Of a stretch of DNA of 64,000 nucleotides, positions 59,816-64,000 are shown in pieces. The notes beneath the pieces were generated by a model. The model did no database searches. It was not told the DNA's origin and worked only from the letters and a program-made list of their open reading frames with translations. The translations under genes were made by a program, and so were the position numbers. Source of the stretch: Aplectana chamaeleonis (taxonomy: Eukaryota; Nematoda; Chromadorea; Rhabditida; Cosmocercidae). The DNA is taken from contig JAPDOI010000985.1 in assembly GCA_029168955.1 (NCBI GenBank), forward strand, positions 153,501 to 217,500, in the 5' to 3' direction. The stretch's first letter is position 1; every line of letters starts with the position of its first letter.

Positions 59816-59886
59816 ACCTTGTTTCGATTTCCGACTTCCGATTTTAGAAATTCAAAATTTTTATTTCGCACCCCCCTGATGTGGAG

Positions 59887-60513
59887 CCTTCAGCAACTAA
59901 CCGGATCTATGTACCGCAAACGGGTGATTAAACCTAGGGTGATGTTGACACCCGACTCCAGCATCAAGAGTGCGTCGTATAATTCCTTTGGAAACGGCTT
60001 TCCTTGAAAATGGGTCTAGGCTAATTACGTATAACTGTTTTAAGACAGTTAACAAACGCAAATAATATGCGCAATAATATGCACAGTTCTACAATCTTAA
60101 AGCTGTTCTCCATCATTACTCGAACGCACAGTATTTTTCTTAATTCAGACATAAAATAAATAAGAGGAATGCATTGGTTTCTATGAAACGAGATCGGTCT
60201 TCGGCGCATTGACAACCCGGCACGCGGGGTGTTCGTGTCAGGGGTGGTAGTAATTGGGGTGTTAAACGCGAGTTAACAGGCGTTAAATTCGCGTCAAACG
60301 CGAGTTTAACCACACCAGATTGTAATGATAACTCTTGATAGTTAAGAGAGAACTCGTTCTAGTTTCACCCTAACATCCCCCAGTGGTAGGCCTCTTATAC
60401 ACTTTCAATGAAAACGCCTCGAAGAAGCGACAATTGTAACCTTTGTTACGAAAAATAGCCTTTTGAAAACGTTTTCAGGTCTATTTTTTCTCTAAAATTC
60501 CGACATGTGGCAT
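59887..60513. other. No gene; AAACGCGAG words
   Basis: 60255-60310 has TTAAACGCGAGTTAAC and CAAACGCGAGTTTAAC. A similar GTTCGCGTTTAACATA lies beyond the other end of the MULE at 63492-63507. The MULE may have inserted into an older repeat, or its inverted ends may reach this far. Confidence 0.4.
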
Positions 60514-61560
60514 CCTCGCGGGGGTGCGCAACTTTAGGATAAAATCAATTAGTGGGACTGTAATTAGTGATGGTTCGCACCTCGACTCGAATTACCAGAA
60601 GGTATAATTATCTCCCTCGACTCAGAATCTCTCGCAGACTCCGCGCGGCGACCAGATTGCCGCAACGCGACGATGGGGCTGCCCTCTCATCCCTCGTGGA
60701 GGATGGTGAGTGGAGGCATTAGCATCGTTCAGTTGGGACGCTCCTAATGTCTCTGCCATAGGCAAAGATAGAGGCATGGTAATCCCATTGATTTGTCTTA
60801 GAGGAAGGTACCGAATATCAAATGGATATGGATAAAAACGAGACCAGTAGTTAGCTCTATTGAAAAGAAACAAATGGTGTTCAATTAAATAAATGAATGT
60901 GTATGCGTGGAACACGGAAATTGAATTACTTGATGGAATCTATGGAATTTTAATAAAATATTCATCGAAATGAAACATAATAGTGATCATCGAACAACTA
61001 CTAAAATAATCATCGAATTAAAACAAGTAATCAATATTCATCATCGAAATAAAGTATTAGGTTGAAGGGAAAGTTCTATAGATAAGTAAGCGAACGTGGG
61101 TGCGTGGAACACGAAAATTAACTTACTTGATGGCATCTATGGAACTCAAGTAAAATAACTATCGAAATCAAATACAATGGTAATCGAAAAATCATGAAAT
61201 AATCATCAAAATGATAACTTTATTTATTTATTACCATTTTTATTACTATTACTATTTTCATGACAGTCATTAAAACAATTGTTTGATAAATCATTGGCGA
61301 AAATAATTTGTTTACCATCGTGGGTGCGAGCACAAGCAGGTGGGTATGTGCTAATCGTAGACCGTTTTATCCACGTGTAATGAAGGTGCTAGGATATCCT
61401 GAGGATGTCATTTCTGCTACCGGCAAAGTGTTCCGCGCCATAGCACCTCTGTATCCTAGTCACAAAGTGCGAAAAAAAGGTTAAATAAACGGTATTTAAG
61501 GAGATTCGCGAATCGTCGATTATTAAATCCATTCAGTGGTTTAAATTTGCTGTCGCTGTC

Positions 61561-61821
61561 ATGTCATTGATCAATTATCCAAACAGTCCTCTTCACGACT
61601 TATTCTCCGTCTCCTATTCTCCGCCTTCCTCTCTATTTCTATCCAGTGAAACTTCTCCTCTTTCGTATCAATTTGCCGCTATGAACCCAGATCAACCTTT
61701 CGTCCATACGTCACCTTTACCATCGTCTCCACCTTCAAGCTCTCTTTATGTAACTACTTCTTTCTCAGATCAGCCTCTACCTTTATCAAGCTCTCCTCTT
61801 TTCATGTGTATTATAGCATGA
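61561..61821 (+). other. Serine/proline-rich open frame
   Basis: 86 codons from an ATG at 61561, rich in S, P and L, without a domain. It lies just upstream of the MULE transposase, inside the element. It may be an untranslated or N-terminal region of the transposase gene or chance. Confidence 0.25.
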
Positions 61822-61891
61822 ACACTATACAGGTACTAGATTTGAAAGGCGTTATCACATCTTACCTTGATCAAAAATCTTCTATTTACAG

Positions 61892-63033
61892 AAGGCTTGT
61901 CAGATTGGGCTGCACACACTGGTGGCAGATGGTATGCACACGGTGCAACCCAGAACTTTAGGGAGCCACGCTCAACTGTATTCCACCCACGGCGTGTGCT
62001 CCCATAGGGTTGAAATCCCTTTGTTGTTTTGTATAACAACAAACAAGAAAGAAATCGTATACACCAGGATACTCGGAGCCCTCAAGCCGCATTTGAGTGT
62101 GTTTTCTACTCGGGTGGTCCTTGGCTACGAAAAAGCCGCCGTAAATGCGTCGAACAAAACGTTCCCTACGGCGTTAGTGCAAGGCTGTGCCTTCCATCTC
62201 TCACAGGCCTGGAATAGAAAAAGGAATGGGTTTGCACTGACCCTGCACACGCAAGAATTGAAAAGGGATAAGAGAGTGAGCGATTAGTGGCACGTCCTAA
62301 AAGGTAGGCCATTTCGATTGAGATGCTCAAAACATCTGAAATTCATCAAAAAAGCTTGCGGGTCTTCCATTTCTTCCCTCAGAGTTACTCTCAGAGGTGG
62401 AAGCTTTGCATGAGCCGCCCGTGCCTCAAGACCATGACGCCTATAGTGAGTGCAAGGACGTCCTAGCGTATTTCCACGCAACGTGGATGAGTGGGCCCTT
62501 TCGAAAAATGTGGTGTAAGTGGGGATATGAAGAATCAAGGACTACTAATCTTGCTGAGGCGTTTCACAGGCTAGCGAAATGCAAAAAAAGGCTCTAAGTG
62601 AAATGATAATTCTAATTTTCAGGAGATTAGGAATTTTGATCGAAGGAGACCACCCTCACCGAGTATTTTGATAGAAACAGTGAAAAAATCGATTGCGAGG
62701 CACGGGCTGCTCTAAAAAGATTGGAGGAGGTATTCTCCTGTCACGATTCTTAAAAAGTTTCATGTAAAGGTGGAATTTCTTTTCATTCCAGGATCCTCAG
62801 AACGCTCGCATTCTTGGAGTAAGGGATGTGCGAAGGAGAGGGATAATCGCACAGGAAATGGAAAGCTAATCAAACTTTCACATGAGAACAGTTTTTTTTT
62901 CAAAAAGACATCAACTAAAATTCCAAGGTGATATTTCAGGTTCAGGAAGGCAATCGACCATGGCGTTTCTCGGAACGAGATTGTGGAGTACTGTAAAAAG
63001 ATGTCGCGTTTTGCAACAAATCCAGCTGTGTAA
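61892..63033 (+). pseudogene. MULE transposase, intron-containing, dead
   Basis: An acceptor (CTATTTACAG, ending 61891) opens an exon with LHTLVADGMHTVQP (first catalytic aspartate, 61928-61930), HGVCSHRVEIPLLF, then VVLGYEKAAVNA, where the second catalytic aspartate is expected but the codon at 62123-62125 is glycine (GGC). The next block, VQGCAFHLSQAWNRKR, is the MULE helix. After a frame change, 62397-62597 gives EPPVPQDHDAY, TWMSGPFRKMW and RTTNLAEAFHRL, the C-terminal MULE signature. Possible further exons follow acceptors at AATTTTCAG (62622, with CEARAALKRLEEVFSCHDS), TTCATTCCAG (62791, with QNARILGVRDVRRRG) and ATATTTCAG (62939, with FRKAIDHGVSRNEIVEYCKK, to TAA at 63033). At least two frame changes and the lost aspartate make it inactive. 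Confidence 0.8.
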
Positions 63034-63481
63034 TTCTGTATTATTTTTGTCACCAAATACTTATGCAAATTAATCATTTATCCGCGTGTTATAACCTAGT
63101 GAATGTTAATAAATAACGTATCCGCGTGTAATAGTCTAGTGAATCTTACAAAACAATTTTGCTTTCAAATATTTAGGTAAAGGAATGATACCTGCCCATG
63201 TAATATCTATTGAATGCCAATCTAATAAACATGTGCTGTCAATCCTGTAATTAATATACTGGTAGTGGATCGGTTACCGTCTGTGGTCCAATCGTAATCC
63301 GAGAGACAGCAATTGAGCCTGCATAACTCGCCGCGCGGAAACCGCCGCGCGATCTTAGCTGCCTGCTCTCTCTCTCTCGAGGTGGGAGGGGCCTTTTTGC
63401 GAGCGAGCCGAGGTGCGAACAGCGCTAACGAATTTTTAATTACACCAGTGATCTCTGATTTTATCCTAAAGTCCCTCTCCC

Positions 63482-64000
63482 CCTCGCGGTAAGTTCGCGT
63501 TTAACATACTCTCGCAGACAGCACGGAAATGGCGCTGAAATGCGAGAGGAACTGGCGGTTAACGAAAAACTCCTCCCGAGGAGTTTTCGGATGCGGTTAG
63601 CAAGATACAGTAGGAACAGTTTTGACCATCTATACTGAGGGCAAGTACGAGTTTAATTCATGCAGAGGGTTAGGAAGTTTGATAGCACTGTTAGCCATTT
63701 TGATTCAGGACGTCAGCCTATCTTTAAAACTGAAAGGTGTTTCAAGGGATAGTCTTTTAACGGCTTCCGCCAGGGAAACGAGCGATGAGGGATCAAAAAC
63801 CAAGCAGGGATCATCGCTGAAACACGTTGGCCGTCTTCTTTGGTGGCACTAATCAATCCCTTCCAATCAGCTTTTAATTTTTTGGCCAGCGCCGACACTT
63901 CTCCCGCTTTTGTTTATTTTCTTCCGAAATTCATTCGCTTCGCTACTATCGGGCTAGTTTCATTTTCATAATTCATTGCATAGCACAGGCTATGAGGAGT
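63482..64000 (-). other. Coding-like remnant at window end
   Basis: On the minus strand, neighbouring frames read VSALAKKLKADWKGLISATK (63713-63898) and DPCLVFDPSSLVSLAEAVKR, then FSFKDRLTS. They look protein-like but change frame within 60 bases and have no motif I know. This may be the edge of a host gene or pseudogene continuing beyond the window, or an unknown transposon gene. Confidence 0.3.

Larger units (their letters stand above)
54993..59878. mobile_element. hAT-A composite, copy 2, with insertions
   Basis: Left end CAGGAATGAGCGGAATTCCG; right end worn (ATTTCGCACCCCCCTG). Flanking 8-mers ATCTGAAG (54985-54992) and ATGTGGAG (59879-59886) agree at 6 of 8. hAT-B lies inside between about 55754 and 59618; its flanks ATGGGATC and ATGGGATT agree at 7 of 8. 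Sequence from 58680 to 59878 parallels 44500-45427. This copy also carries a TTAA-type MITE (55187-55721) and a 1.8-kb insertion (55927-57724) that copy 1 lacks. Confidence 0.75.
60522..63481 (+). mobile_element. MULE (Mutator-like) transposon, about 2.96 kb
   Basis: Inverted ends of about 150 bp: GGGTGCGCAACTTTAGGATA on the left, GGGAGAGGGACTTTAGGATA on the right (reversed), with TTCGCACCTCGRCTCG further in. CCTCGCGG stands on both sides (60514-60521 and 63482-63489), a possible target duplication one base shorter than the usual nine. The word is near-palindromic, so chance alignment is possible. The interior has a transposase pseudogene (61892-63033). Confidence 0.75.

Overview
This 64 kb window is eukaryotic, repeat-rich DNA, and I can support no complete host gene in it. 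The best guess for the source is a nematode, probably a strongylid (hookworm-like) worm. That is an inference from the kinds of transposons present: an RTE-type LINE and a CR1-type LINE of the style common in such worms, a MULE transposase remnant with short introns and TTTCAG-like acceptors, mariner remnants, a DDE transposase with a C-terminal CxxC region, and many foldback and MITE elements. Nothing bacterial (operons, ribosome binding sites) is visible.

Layout. 0.7-1.3 kb: 42-bp minisatellite built on CGAATATTCG. 1.8-4.3 kb: a decayed DNA transposon with about 480-bp inverted arms, each carrying a tRNA-like stretch, around a broken DDE transposase. 5.85-6.76 kb: a hAT element keeping a C-terminal dimerisation fragment. 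8-11.3 kb: dispersed repeats, a second ATTCG minisatellite and a TTAA-flanked MITE. 12.6-13.7 kb: a dead mariner (minus strand). 18.1-22.1 kb: a broken CR1-like LINE (minus strand) whose reverse transcriptase is split by a (TA)n tract. 23.9-25.2 kb: a satellite of about 150-bp monomers in a three-monomer higher-order pattern. 27-35 kb: MITEs, an internally deleted mariner beside a foldback, a 22-bp minisatellite of about 64 units, and a 184-bp palindromic MITE with a perfect 9-bp target duplication. 35.8-38.3 kb: a foldback with about 1-kb arms and an exon-like island in its centre. 40.8-45.4 kb: a three-level nest of hAT elements plus a foldback. 46.3-46.9 kb: TAA/TTA microsatellites. 47.6-50.6 kb: a nearly intact RTE LINE (minus strand) with only three visible lesions. 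55.0-59.9 kb: a second copy of the hAT-in-hAT composite, swollen by a 1.8-kb tandem-repeat-rich insertion. 60.5-63.5 kb: a MULE with terminal inverted repeats and a dead, intron-containing transposase.

The genes here do not work together as a pathway. The window is a record of successive insertions. The clearest relative dates come from nesting: hAT-B inside hAT-A before that composite was copied, hAT-C inside hAT-B later, a foldback inside hAT-C later still, and a mariner using the TA at the end of a MITE. All product calls are from reading translated motifs by eye. No database search was possible.
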